This document shows, piece after piece, positions 1 through 10,508 of a stretch of DNA of 64,000 nucleotides. The notes beneath the pieces were generated by a model. That model worked only from the letters and a program-made list of their open reading frames with translations, was not told the origin of the DNA and searched no databases. Each line of letters starts with the position of its first letter. The stretch's first letter is position 1. The DNA is taken from the NCBI GenBank assembly GCA_004297005.1, contig SCVA01000039.1, forward strand, positions 62,001 to 126,000, written 5' to 3'. The position numbers and the translations under genes are program-made. This DNA comes from Nevskiaceae bacterium. Its GTDB lineage: Bacteria; Pseudomonadota; Gammaproteobacteria; Nevskiales; Nevskiaceae.

Positions 1-289
1 CTCCGGCATCGGCTACAAGACCTCCGGCGTGCGCGCCGTGCCGCTGTCCGCCAAGGACGGTGGTCCGGTTGAGGAAGCCACCGAGGAAAACGCAGTGTCC
101 GGCAAGTATCCGCTGGCCCGCGTGCTCTACGTCTACGTCAACAAGGCTCCCAACAAGCCGCTGGCGCCGATGGAGTCGGAGTTCTTCAAGATGGTCCTTT
201 CCAAGACCGGTCAGAACGTGGTGGTGAAGGATGGCTACATCCCGCTCCCGGCCGCGATGGTCGCCAAGGAACTGGCCAAGCTGCAGTAA
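1..289 (+). CDS. pstS: Phosphate ABC transporter substrate-binding protein PstS, C-terminal part
   Basis: The window opens inside this gene; the frame starts at base 2 and ends at TAA 287-289, leaving about 95 residues. The visible part ([12 protein letters not shown], then [17 protein letters not shown] and a C-terminal [12 protein letters not shown] segment) matches the end of PBP-like PstS proteins, which bind phosphate in the periplasm and deliver it to PstCA. The assignment is supported strongly by position: a porin and then pstC-pstA-pstB-phoU follow on the same strand. The N-terminus, signal peptide and any Pho box lie outside the window. Confidence 0.88.
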   Translation, partial: SGIGYKTSGVRAVPLSAKDGGPVEEATEENAVSGKYPLARVLYVYVNKAPNKPLAPMESEFFKMVLSKTGQNVVVKDGYIPLPAAMVAKELAKLQ

Positions 290-389
290 CAAATCCACCA
301 GGAAGCCACCACTGCGGGGAGACCCGCGGTGGGCGGCTGTCCGAAACCCTTTCGCAAGTGCTACGCAGAAACCCCACGGGAGACTCAAG

Positions 390-1667
390 ATGAACAACAC
401 CCTCAAGTATGCGGCCCTGGCCGCTTTCATCGGCGCCGCCGGCGCTGCTCACGCTGACCCGGCCGAGACCAAGGGCGGCATCAAGATCAAGACGGACGAC
501 GGTCGTTTCGAAGCCACCGTCGGCGGCCGCATCCAGTTCGACTACTACAGCTTTTCGGAAGATGACGGCGCCCTGATCGGCAGCACCGCCTTCGGTTCCG
601 GCGTCGCCGCTAACGACAATCGCGGTGGCGCCGCGTTCCGCCGCGCCTATCTGACCCTCACTGGCAAGGCCTACGGCTGGGACTACAAGTTCGAGAACGA
701 CTTCGCCGGCACCCCTGGTTCCGGTGGTGGCACCTTCCGCGAAATGTGGATCGGCACCAAGGTGGGTCCGGGCAAGCTGCTGATCGGTCAGCACAAGGGC
801 TTCCGCGGCATGGAAGAACTGGCCAGCTCCAACGAAATCACCCTGATGGAGCGTCCCAACACCACCGCCACCGGCATCTACAACGGCCGCCAGTTCCTGC
901 GTGGCCTGTTCTACAAGGGCAACACCGACAGCTTTGGCTACGGTATCCACGCCACCACGCTGACTGGCGAAGCGGGCGACCCGACCGAGGGTACCTCCTT
1001 CGGTGCGCGCGCTTACTGGTTCCCGATGTCCGACGATGGTCAGACCCTCCATTTCGGTCTCGCCTACAGCACGGATCGCGAAGACACCAACTCCAAGAAC
1101 GCCGCTGCGGTGTTCCAGTACGGTGGCCGTCGTGGCATTGGTCTGACTCTGGCCGGCGCCGGCACCGCCAATGGCTCCACCTTCGGCACGCAGAACACCA
1201 TTCACGGTGAAATCGCCGGTTCCTTTGGTCCCTTCACCGCCCAGGCCGAATACGCCCAGGCGACGATGGAAAATGCCTACGCCGGCCCGTCGGATGCCGA
1301 CGTGACTGCCTACTACGTGCAGGGCAGCTACTTCGTTACCGGCGAGAAGAAGGTGTACAAGAAGGACCGCGGCGCCTTCGGCTCGCCGAAGCCGATCAAC
1401 AGCTACGGCGCCGTCGAGCTGGTGGCCCGCTACGAGGCCTCGGAGAACAGCGAAACCACCACCGGCGCCGCCAACGGCTGCTCGCTGACCGGCGTCGCCG
1501 CTGGCAGCTACCAGACCTGCGAAGGTTCGCAGATCACCGTGGGTGCCAACTGGTACGTGAACCCGAACGTCCGCTTCATGCTGAACTACTACCTGGCCCA
1601 GGCCGATGTCGGCCTCGGCAAGGACGAGCCGGAAGCCATTTCGATGCGCGCTCAGTTTGGTTTCTAA
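390..1667 (+). CDS. Phosphate-selective porin (OprO/OprP-type)
   Basis: A 425-residue outer-membrane beta-barrel that probably admits phosphate or polyphosphate into the periplasm. The frame is open further upstream, but ATG 390 is chosen because it gives a clean signal peptide (MNNTLKYAALAAF..., cleavage after AAHA) and follows GGGAG at about 378-382. The mature protein begins with GGIKIKTDDGRFEATVGGRIQFDYYSF, typical of the first strand of the porin O/P family. It ends in phenylalanine (AQFGF), the usual BAM recognition end. It sits between pstS and pstC, so phosphate is the likely substrate, but specificity is inferred from context. Confidence 0.85.
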   Translation: MNNTLKYAALAAFIGAAGAAHADPAETKGGIKIKTDDGRFEATVGGRIQFDYYSFSEDDGALIGSTAFGSGVAANDNRGGAAFRRAYLTLTGKAYGWDYKFENDFAGTPGSGGGTFREMWIGTKVGPGKLLIGQHKGFRGMEELASSNEITLMERPNTTATGIYNGRQFLRGLFYKGNTDSFGYGIHATTLTGEAGDPTEGTSFGARAYWFPMSDDGQTLHFGLAYSTDREDTNSKNAAAVFQYGGRRGIGLTLAGAGTANGSTFGTQNTIHGEIAGSFGPFTAQAEYAQATMENAYAGPSDADVTAYYVQGSYFVTGEKKVYKKDRGAFGSPKPINSYGAVELVARYEASENSETTTGAANGCSLTGVAAGSYQTCEGSQITVGANWYVNPNVRFMLNYYLAQADVGLGKDEPEAISMRAQFGF

Positions 1668-1687
1668 GTCGGGCTTGTAAGAGAATG

Positions 1688-1717
1688 CGCCCGGCCGCGA
1701 TGGCCGGGCGTTTTCTT
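1688..1717 (+). terminator. Rho-independent terminator after the porin gene
   Basis: A perfect 9-bp GC stem (CGCCCGGCC at 1688-1696 with GGCCGGGCG at 1702-1710), loop GCGAT, followed by TTTTCTT. It begins 21 bases after the porin stop and would separate pstS-porin transcription from pstC. Confidence 0.85.
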
Positions 1718-1748
1718 CAAGCTCTCCCGAAGAGGAGAGGGCTTGAAG
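1715..1748 (+). other. Second inverted repeat in the pstC leader
   Basis: CTTCAAGC (1715-1722) pairs with GCTTGAAG (1741-1748), and the inner CTCC pairs with GGAG with a small bulge. It directly follows the terminator and lies about 50 bases before the pstC start. There is no U-run after it, so it may be an mRNA-stabilising or processing hairpin at the pstC 5' end; the function is inference. Confidence 0.45.
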
Positions 1749-1798
1749 AAGACGAGTAGGGACCATGCCTCGCCCGGGGCATGCCAACGAGCGATTTC

Positions 1799-4063
1799 AT
1801 GAGCGAACCCACGACTCCCTCCGCCTCAGAGACCAGTCGGCACAACATTGTTGCCGGCGGCATGGGCTTCCAGATTCGCGCCTTCAAGGACAGCGCCGCC
1901 CGGTGGGTGGTGTGGATCGGCGGACTCGGCGTCATCGCCGCGCTGATGCTGATCTTCTTTTACCTGGTTTCGGAAGTGGCGCCGCTGTTCGAGCCTGCGG
2001 AGTTCAAACCGCGGCCCGAGTACGCCATCCCCGGCAACGGCGAGACGCTCTACACCACGGTGGAAGAGCAGGGTGAGATTGCCATGCGGGTTTCCGACAC
2101 CGGCCAGGTGAGTTTCTTCAACCTCACCTCCGGCGAGGTGCTGGTGCAGCAGAAGCTGCCCATTGGCGAGCTGAGCATCGTCTCGGTGGCCGAGGTCTCG
2201 GCCGAACGCGGAGTGCTGGCGGCGGCCCTTTCCGATGGTTCGGTACTGCGCTTTGCCCACGAGTACGAAGTCAGCTACCCCGGCGACAAGCGACTGATCA
2301 CCCCCAGCCTGAGCTTCCCGCAGGGCGAGGCGCCGCTGGCGTTCATGACCGGGCCGGCGAGCAGCCTGGTGGTGCGTGATGAGGGCGACAAGGCCATCTT
2401 CCTGGGGGTCGATCCGGCCAAGGCCGTGCATCTGAAAGCCTTCGAGACGACGACCAACATGATCACCGGCGAGTCCACCTCGGAAGTTTCCGGTGAGCTC
2501 AGCTTCACCCCGCCGGTGAGCGCGGACATCCTGCTGGTCGAGCCGCTGCTGTCCTGGCTGTACGTGATCGACCAGAAGAAGGGCAAGATCGCCTTCTACC
2601 GCCTGAGCGGTGGTAGCCAGCCCGAACTGGTGGAGATCAAGGACGTCGGCAGCGAGGTGAGCGCCGCGCATTACCTGGCCGGCGGCATCTCCATCGTCGT
2701 CGCCCAGGCCGACGGCAAGGTGTCGCAGTGGTTCCCGGCACGCAAGGAGGACGGCGAAAGCTATCTGGCACGGGTGCGGGAGTTCGACCCGCCTGGCGAC
2801 GCCAAACTCACTGCCCTCGGCGTGGAGCTACGCCGCCGCAGCTTCGCGGTAGGCGACGAGACCGGCCGGGTGAGTGTGTTCTATGCCACCTCCAAGCGCC
2901 TGATCAACAGCGAGCAGGCACTGCCCGGCGCGGTGTCGCAACTGGCCTTCAATCCGCGCGCGCAGGTGCTGATCGCCGAGAGCGCCGACGGCAAGGTGCA
3001 TGCCTACGACGTGCACAATGAGCATCCGGAGGTGTCGTTCGGCGCGCTCTGGTCGAAGGTCTGGTATGAGAGCTACGACAGCGCGAAATGGCTGTGGCAG
3101 TCGTCCTCCGCCAGCGCCGACTTCGAACCCAAGTTCTCGCTGACTCCGCTCGCCTTCGGCACCCTCAAGGGCGCGTTCTACGCGATGATCTTCGCGGTGC
3201 CGCTGGCGGTGATGGGCGCGATCTTCGTCGCCAATTTCATGTCGGCTGAACTGCGTCAGGTGGTCAAACCCACCGTCGAGTTGCTGGCTGCTCTGCCGTC
3301 GGTGATCCTCGGCTTTCTCGCGGGCCTCTGGCTGGCGCCGTTCATCGAGTCAAACCTGCCGGGTGTGTTCCTGCTACTGATCCTGCTGCCGATCAGCATC
3401 CCCTTGTTCGGCTACCTGTGGTTGAACATGCCGGCCCGGGTGCGTTACCTCATGCCGGCTGGCTGGGAGGGGGCTTTGCTGGTGCCGGTGATCGCCTCGG
3501 TGGCCTGGTTCTGTTTCGCCATCGCCAAGCCCATCGAAGCAGTCGCCTTTGGCGGCAACATGCAGTCCTGGATGGATCACACCCTCGGCATCCACTACGA
3601 CCAGCGCAACGCCCTGGTGGTTGGTATCGCCATGGGCATCGCAGTGATTCCGACCATCTTCTCGATTGCCGAAGACGCCATTTTCTCGGTGCCCAAACAG
3701 TTGTCGCTGGGCTCACTGGCGCTGGGTGCCAGCCCCTGGCAGACGTTGACCGGCGTGGTATTGCCCACCGCCAGCCCCGGTATCTTCTCGGCGATCATGA
3801 TTGGCCTCGGCCGCGCGGTGGGCGAGACCATGATCGTGCTGATGGCGACCGGCAACACGCCGGTGACCGATGCCAGCCTGTTCAGCGGCATGCGTACCCT
3901 CTCGGCCAACGTCGCGGTGGAAATGCCGGAGTCGGAGGTCGGATCGACGCACTTCCGCCTGCTGTTCCTGGCCGGCCTGGTGCTGTTTATCTTCACCTTC
4001 TTCTTCAACACGCTGGCCGAAGTGGTCCGCGCCCGCCTGCGCAAGAAATACGCGAGCATCTAA
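1799..4063 (+). CDS. pstC: Phosphate ABC transporter permease PstC, long form with N-terminal propeller-like domain
   Basis: Inner-membrane permease of the PstSCAB phosphate importer, 754 residues from ATG 1799 (an in-frame ATG also exists at 1781; neither has a strong SD). One membrane segment near residues 35-58 is followed by about 350 periplasmic residues of repeated beta strands (WD/YVTN-like sequence). The binding-protein-dependent permease domain occupies roughly 440-750. The EAA loop that contacts PstB is visible as SLALGASPWQTL...LPTASPGI. E. coli PstC has only about 320 residues; the enlarged version is usual in Pseudomonas-like gammaproteobacteria. The stop is 3 bases before pstA, so the two are translated together. 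Confidence 0.93.
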   Translation: MSEPTTPSASETSRHNIVAGGMGFQIRAFKDSAARWVVWIGGLGVIAALMLIFFYLVSEVAPLFEPAEFKPRPEYAIPGNGETLYTTVEEQGEIAMRVSDTGQVSFFNLTSGEVLVQQKLPIGELSIVSVAEVSAERGVLAAALSDGSVLRFAHEYEVSYPGDKRLITPSLSFPQGEAPLAFMTGPASSLVVRDEGDKAIFLGVDPAKAVHLKAFETTTNMITGESTSEVSGELSFTPPVSADILLVEPLLSWLYVIDQKKGKIAFYRLSGGSQPELVEIKDVGSEVSAAHYLAGGISIVVAQADGKVSQWFPARKEDGESYLARVREFDPPGDAKLTALGVELRRRSFAVGDETGRVSVFYATSKRLINSEQALPGAVSQLAFNPRAQVLIAESADGKVHAYDVHNEHPEVSFGALWSKVWYESYDSAKWLWQSSSASADFEPKFSLTPLAFGTLKGAFYAMIFAVPLAVMGAIFVANFMSAELRQVVKPTVELLAALPSVILGFLAGLWLAPFIESNLPGVFLLLILLPISIPLFGYLWLNMPARVRYLMPAGWEGALLVPVIASVAWFCFAIAKPIEAVAFGGNMQSWMDHTLGIHYDQRNALVVGIAMGIAVIPTIFSIAEDAIFSVPKQLSLGSLALGASPWQTLTGVVLPTASPGIFSAIMIGLGRAVGETMIVLMATGNTPVTDASLFSGMRTLSANVAVEMPESEVGSTHFRLLFLAGLVLFIFTFFFNTLAEVVRARLRKKYASI

Positions 4064-4066
4064 GCC

Positions 4067-5791
4067 ATGGCCGCCACCGAAGCTTCAAGCTCCAAGCCCT
4101 TAGACCTGACCGCCAAGGACACGCAATCGGTTTCCAGCTACGTGAAGTCGGGCCAGCCCTATGTCTGGCTCACCGCCGCTGCGATCTCGGTGTCCTTCAT
4201 CATCACCGTCGCCCTGCTGTGCCTGACCGCCGCGCGCGGCATGCCGCATTTCTGGCCGGCGGACCTGCTCAAGGCCGAGTACCAGGAGCCGGGCGCCGAG
4301 CCGGTGCCGATGCTCGCCGAGCTGGTCAGCGAAGAAGAGGTGAGCACCGCGCGCCTGAAGTCGGCGGGCCTGAAGCTGGAGGACGACAAGCCCTTCCACA
4401 CCCGCGATCTGGTCAAGGTCGGAAATCGCGACCTCTACGGCGCGGATTTCCGGTACCTGCTCGACGAGTGGATTCTCAGCCGCAGCTACCCCGAGGACGC
4501 GGTGGTGCTGGAGCGCATGGAATGGGGCAATTTCCACGGCTTTCTGGAGGCCATGAAGGAGAATGGCTCTGTCATCGCCAGCGGCGAGCAGGCCTGGACC
4601 GCGTACGCGGAGCGCCAGCAGCGCGCTGATCGCCTGCACGATGAGCTGCGCGAGATCGAGAAGGGCGAGATCGGCAGCATCAACTATGGACTCGAGCGGG
4701 TGCGTCTCGACACTAGGCGGCTGGAACTGGCTGGCAAGACCCGCGAGAACGCCGCCGCCGAGTACCAGGAACTCGATGCCCGCAAGGCCGCGCTCGACGC
4801 CAGCTACGAGAAACTGCGCACCCGGCTGGTGGAGATCAAGACCGAATTGGCGCGGGACTCGCTGGTGCTGAAATCGGTGGATGGTCAGGAGCTGGAGATC
4901 CCGCTCGCGAAGATCGCCCGCGGCTACCGCCCCAACGCCATGGGGTTGTTCGCCAAGCTGGGGCTGTACTTCGAAAAGCTCTGGGAGTTCGTGTCCGCCG
5001 AGCCGCGCGAGGCGAATACCGAGGGCGGCATCTTTCCCGCCATCTTCGGCACCGTGATGATGGTGCTGCTGATGAGCGTGTTCGTGACTCCCTTCGGCAT
5101 CCTCGCCGCGCTCTACCTGCGCGAGTACGCCAAGCAGGGTACGGTCACCCAGATCATCCGCATCGCGGTCAACAACCTGGCTGGCGTGCCGTCCATTGTT
5201 TACGGCATGTTCGGCCTGGGCTTCTTCGTCTACTTCGTGGGCGGCTCGCTGGACCAGCTGTTCTACGCCGAGTCGCTGCCTTCGCCGACCTTCGGCACGC
5301 CCGGCATTCTCTGGGCCTCGCTGACGCTGGCAATCCTGACCCTGCCGGTGGTGATCGTCGCCACCGAGGAAGGTCTCGCACGCATCCCGCGTTCGCTGCG
5401 CGAGGCCTCGCTGGCGCTGGGTGCTACCAAGGCCGAGACCCTGTGGAAGGTGGTGCTGCCCATGGCCAGCCCGGCGATGATGACCGGCCTGATCCTCGCT
5501 ATCGCCCGTGCCGCCGGCGAGGTGGCGCCGCTGATGCTGGTGGGCGTGGTCAAGCTCGCGCCCAGCCTGCCGCTGGATGGCAATTTCCCCTTCGTGCATC
5601 TGGAGCGCAAGTTCATGCACCTGGGTTTCCATATCTACGACGTCGGCTTCCAGAGCCCGAACGTGGAGGCGGCGCGGCCCCTGGTGTACGCCACCTCCTT
5701 CCTGCTGGTTCTGGTGATCGTGCTGCTCAACGTCTCGGCCATCCGCATCCGCAACCGTCTGCGCGAGAAATACAAGGCCCTGGACGGCTAG
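4067..5791 (+). CDS. pstA: Phosphate ABC transporter permease PstA, long form with DUF3333-type N-terminus
   Basis: Partner permease of PstC, 574 residues from ATG 4067. A membrane segment near residues 35-55 (VWLTAAAISVSFIITVALLC) is followed by a soluble insert that includes a charged, probably coiled-coil stretch at about 180-270. The permease domain lies at about 310-570, with the EAA loop SLALGATKAETLWKVVLP. The extra N-terminal region corresponds to the DUF3333 form seen in pseudomonad PstA; E. coli PstA has about 296 residues. It is co-transcribed with pstC upstream and pstB downstream. Confidence 0.93.
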   Translation: MAATEASSSKPLDLTAKDTQSVSSYVKSGQPYVWLTAAAISVSFIITVALLCLTAARGMPHFWPADLLKAEYQEPGAEPVPMLAELVSEEEVSTARLKSAGLKLEDDKPFHTRDLVKVGNRDLYGADFRYLLDEWILSRSYPEDAVVLERMEWGNFHGFLEAMKENGSVIASGEQAWTAYAERQQRADRLHDELREIEKGEIGSINYGLERVRLDTRRLELAGKTRENAAAEYQELDARKAALDASYEKLRTRLVEIKTELARDSLVLKSVDGQELEIPLAKIARGYRPNAMGLFAKLGLYFEKLWEFVSAEPREANTEGGIFPAIFGTVMMVLLMSVFVTPFGILAALYLREYAKQGTVTQIIRIAVNNLAGVPSIVYGMFGLGFFVYFVGGSLDQLFYAESLPSPTFGTPGILWASLTLAILTLPVVIVATEEGLARIPRSLREASLALGATKAETLWKVVLPMASPAMMTGLILAIARAAGEVAPLMLVGVVKLAPSLPLDGNFPFVHLERKFMHLGFHIYDVGFQSPNVEAARPLVYATSFLLVLVIVLLNVSAIRIRNRLREKYKALDG

Positions 5792-5833
5792 GGCGTTCAA
5801 GGCGGCTTCGCGTTCCGACAGGAATACAGGACA

Positions 5834-6682
5834 ATGACTATGACCGGTGTACAACCCACTTCTTCCCTACGCGCCATGGATATCGACGCTCTTAGTGCCT
5901 CCCGCCAGCCGTCGCGCATCGAGGACGACGTCCACGCCATCACCGTGGAGAACCTCAATCTGTTCTACGGCCCCAAGCAGGCGCTGCGGAACATCAACAT
6001 GAAGATCGCCAAGAAGAAGGCCACCGCCTTCATCGGCCCTTCCGGTTGTGGCAAGTCGACGTTGCTGCGCTGCTTCAATCGCATGAACGACCTGGTCGAC
6101 GGTTGCCGGGTCGATGGTCATCTGAACCTCGAAGGCAAGAACATCTACGACAAGGATGTCGACATCTCGGCCCTGCGTCGTAACGTCGGCATGGTGTTCC
6201 AGAAGCCGAATCCGTTCCCGAAGTCGATCTACGAGAACGTCGCCTACGGCATGCGCCTCGCGGGCGTGACCAAGAAGCGCGAGCTGGACGAGACAGTCGA
6301 GTGGGCGCTGAAGGGTGCCGCGCTCTGGGACGAGGTCAAGGACCGTCTCGAGGACTCGGCCCTCGGCCTCTCCGGTGGTCAGCAGCAGCGCCTGGTGATC
6401 GCCCGTGCGGTAGCGATCAAACCGCAGGTTCTGCTGATGGACGAGCCCTGCTCGGCGCTGGACCCGATCTCTACCCTCAAGGTCGAGGAGTTGATCAACG
6501 AGCTGAAGAAGGAATTCACCATCGTCATCGTCACCCACAACATGCAGCAGGCCGCGCGAGTGAGCGACTACACGGCCTTCATGTACGTGGGCGACCTCAT
6601 CGAGTTCGGCAACACCGATAAGCTGTTCACCAAGCCCTCGATGAAGCAGACCGAGGACTACATCACCGGCAAGTACGGCTAG
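5834..6682 (+). CDS. pstB: Phosphate ABC transporter ATPase PstB
   Basis: Cytosolic ATPase that drives PstCA, 282 residues. Walker [10 protein letters not shown] is at about residues 68-76, the Q-loop in VFQKPNPFP, the signature LSGGQQQRL, Walker B VLLMDEP with the D-loop SALD, and the switch histidine in VTHNM. ATG 5834 gives the longest form, but ATG 5840 has better spacing from AGG at 5828-5830, so the start may be two codons later. The first 25-30 residues precede the ABC fold and are poorly conserved in the family. It lies 42 bases after pstA and 126 bases before phoU. Confidence 0.95.
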   Translation: MTMTGVQPTSSLRAMDIDALSASRQPSRIEDDVHAITVENLNLFYGPKQALRNINMKIAKKKATAFIGPSGCGKSTLLRCFNRMNDLVDGCRVDGHLNLEGKNIYDKDVDISALRRNVGMVFQKPNPFPKSIYENVAYGMRLAGVTKKRELDETVEWALKGAALWDEVKDRLEDSALGLSGGQQQRLVIARAVAIKPQVLLMDEPCSALDPISTLKVEELINELKKEFTIVIVTHNMQQAARVSDYTAFMYVGDLIEFGNTDKLFTKPSMKQTEDYITGKYG

Positions 6683-6808
6683 GCTGGAACTGCTCTCGTT
6701 ATCCGGCCGGCGGCCGCTGACACTCCGGAACCGGTGAGGTCGCGGGTCCTCCTAGCAAAGGATGGCAGCACCACTCTCATGACCATGCGCTGCACCAGGT
6801 AAGAAGCC

Positions 6809-7531
6809 ATGCATACCCCGACCTATAAATCCCACATCTCCAGCGTCTTCAATGCCGAGCTTGAGGACGTGCGCCAGCGCGTGCTGGCGATGGGCGGCCT
6901 GGTGGAGCAGCAGATCGTCGATGCCACCCGGGCTTTGACCGAGGTGGATGGCGAACTCGCCGCCGAGGTGATCCGCAATGACGAGAAGGTCAACACCCTC
7001 GAAGTCAGCATTGATGACGAGTGCAGCCGCATCCTGGCGCGCCGCCAGCCCACCGCCTCCGACCTGCGCCTGGTCTACGCGGTGATCAAGACCATCACCG
7101 ATCTCGAGCGCATGGGTGACGAGGCCGAGAAAGTGGCGCGCATGGCCGCCGATCTTTCGGAGCAGGAGCGCGGCATCGCGCCGCTGGTCGAGGTCGGGCA
7201 TCTGTCCCGCCACGTCTCGCAGATGGTGCGTGATGCGCTGGACGCTTTCGCCCGCATGGACGCCGAATCGGCGCTGGCCTGCGCCCACGAAGACGTCAAC
7301 ATCGATCGCGAGTACGAGGCGCTGATGCGCCAGTGCATAACCTTCATGATGGAAGACCCGCGCACCATTCGTCGGGTGCTGGACGTGATCTGGGCGGTGC
7401 GTGCCCTGGAACGGATCGGCGATCACGCCCGCAACATCTGCGAGTACGTGATCTACTTCGTGAAAGGCAAGGACGTGCGCCACATCTCGCTGGAAGCGAT
7501 GAAGAAGGAAGTCCAGGAGGACGACGAGTAG
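6809..7531 (+). CDS. phoU: Phosphate signalling complex protein PhoU
   Basis: A 240-residue all-helical protein with two PhoU repeats. Each repeat carries the characteristic metal-binding-type helix: KTITDLERMGDEAEKVA in the first and VRALERIGDHARNICEYV in the second. PhoU couples the Pst transporter to the PhoR sensor and keeps the Pho regulon off when phosphate is plentiful. It closes the pst operon, as in E. coli and Pseudomonas. The SD before ATG 6809 is weak (AAGAAG). Confidence 0.95.
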   Translation: MHTPTYKSHISSVFNAELEDVRQRVLAMGGLVEQQIVDATRALTEVDGELAAEVIRNDEKVNTLEVSIDDECSRILARRQPTASDLRLVYAVIKTITDLERMGDEAEKVARMAADLSEQERGIAPLVEVGHLSRHVSQMVRDALDAFARMDAESALACAHEDVNIDREYEALMRQCITFMMEDPRTIRRVLDVIWAVRALERIGDHARNICEYVIYFVKGKDVRHISLEAMKKEVQEDDE

Positions 7532-7599
7532 AGCGTTCGGCGGCACCGGGGGTTTTCTTTTAAACTGCCCGCTGCTCTCACGCCCCCTACTGAAGATCC

Positions 7600-9914
<2,315 letters not shown>

Positions 9915-9918
<4 letters not shown>

Positions 9919-10508
9919 CCCGATTGCTGCTCGTCCTCGTCGCCGGCCTGTTCGCCGCCGGCTGCGCCAACATCCAGCCGCAGCCGGTGGGGCAGGTGTA
10001 TCCCGAGCCGCCCGGCCAGCCGACGACACCCGGCGGCAGTCCGGTCCCTGGCGGAGCCACCGGCCAGCCGGTCTCGCCGGGCGAGCCGGTGCCGGTGCCG
10101 GAAGTAAAGCCACCGCTGCTGCCCAGCTATCCGCGCAACATCGAGGCCTCCGGCGCGGCCGCGCCGGTACTGTCGCTGGTGCGCCAGGCGCGCGAAGCGC
10201 GCAAGGCCGGCAAGCTGGAGCCGGCCGCCGCTGCGCTGGAGCGCGCGCTGCGCATCGAGCCGCGCAATCCCTGGGTCTGGCAGGCGCTGGCCGGCCTGCA
10301 TCTGCAGCTGGGCCAGGCCGAACAGGCCGAGAGCGAGGCCCAGAAGTCCAATTCCCTGGCCCGCCGCAATCCCTATATCGAGGTGGAGAACTGGCGCCTG
10401 CTGGCCGCCGCCCGCAGCCAGCGCGGCAATGCCAATGGCGCCGCCCAGGCCGAAGCGCGCCACGAGGAATTGCAGCGCCTGCTGACCCAGCCGCCGTTGG
10501 CGCCTTGA
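9915..10508 (+). CDS. TPR-containing lipoprotein coupled to mrcB
   Basis: A 197-residue predicted lipoprotein. GTG 9915 is chosen because AAGGAG (9901-9906) lies 8 bases upstream, it overlaps the mrcB stop (GTGA), and it gives a signal peptide ending in the lipobox LFAAGC. A proline/glycine-rich linker (about 25-75) follows. A TPR-like helical stretch at about 90-150 includes AALERALRIEPRNPWVWQALAGLH and QLGQAEQAESEAQKS. By position it may be an envelope partner or regulator of PBP1b, analogous in role to LpoB but unrelated in sequence as far as can be seen; this is inference. Confidence 0.82.

Noticed and set aside
186-1787. 533-residue antisense open frame over the porin gene
   Set aside because: A shadow frame of high-GC codon usage; low-complexity composition and no family resemblance, while the plus-strand porin has a signal peptide and known motifs.
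1765-2076. Alternative start for pstC at ATG 1765, which has the better SD (AGGGA)
   Set aside because: It is in a different reading frame from the PstC protein; using it would require a frameshift with no support.
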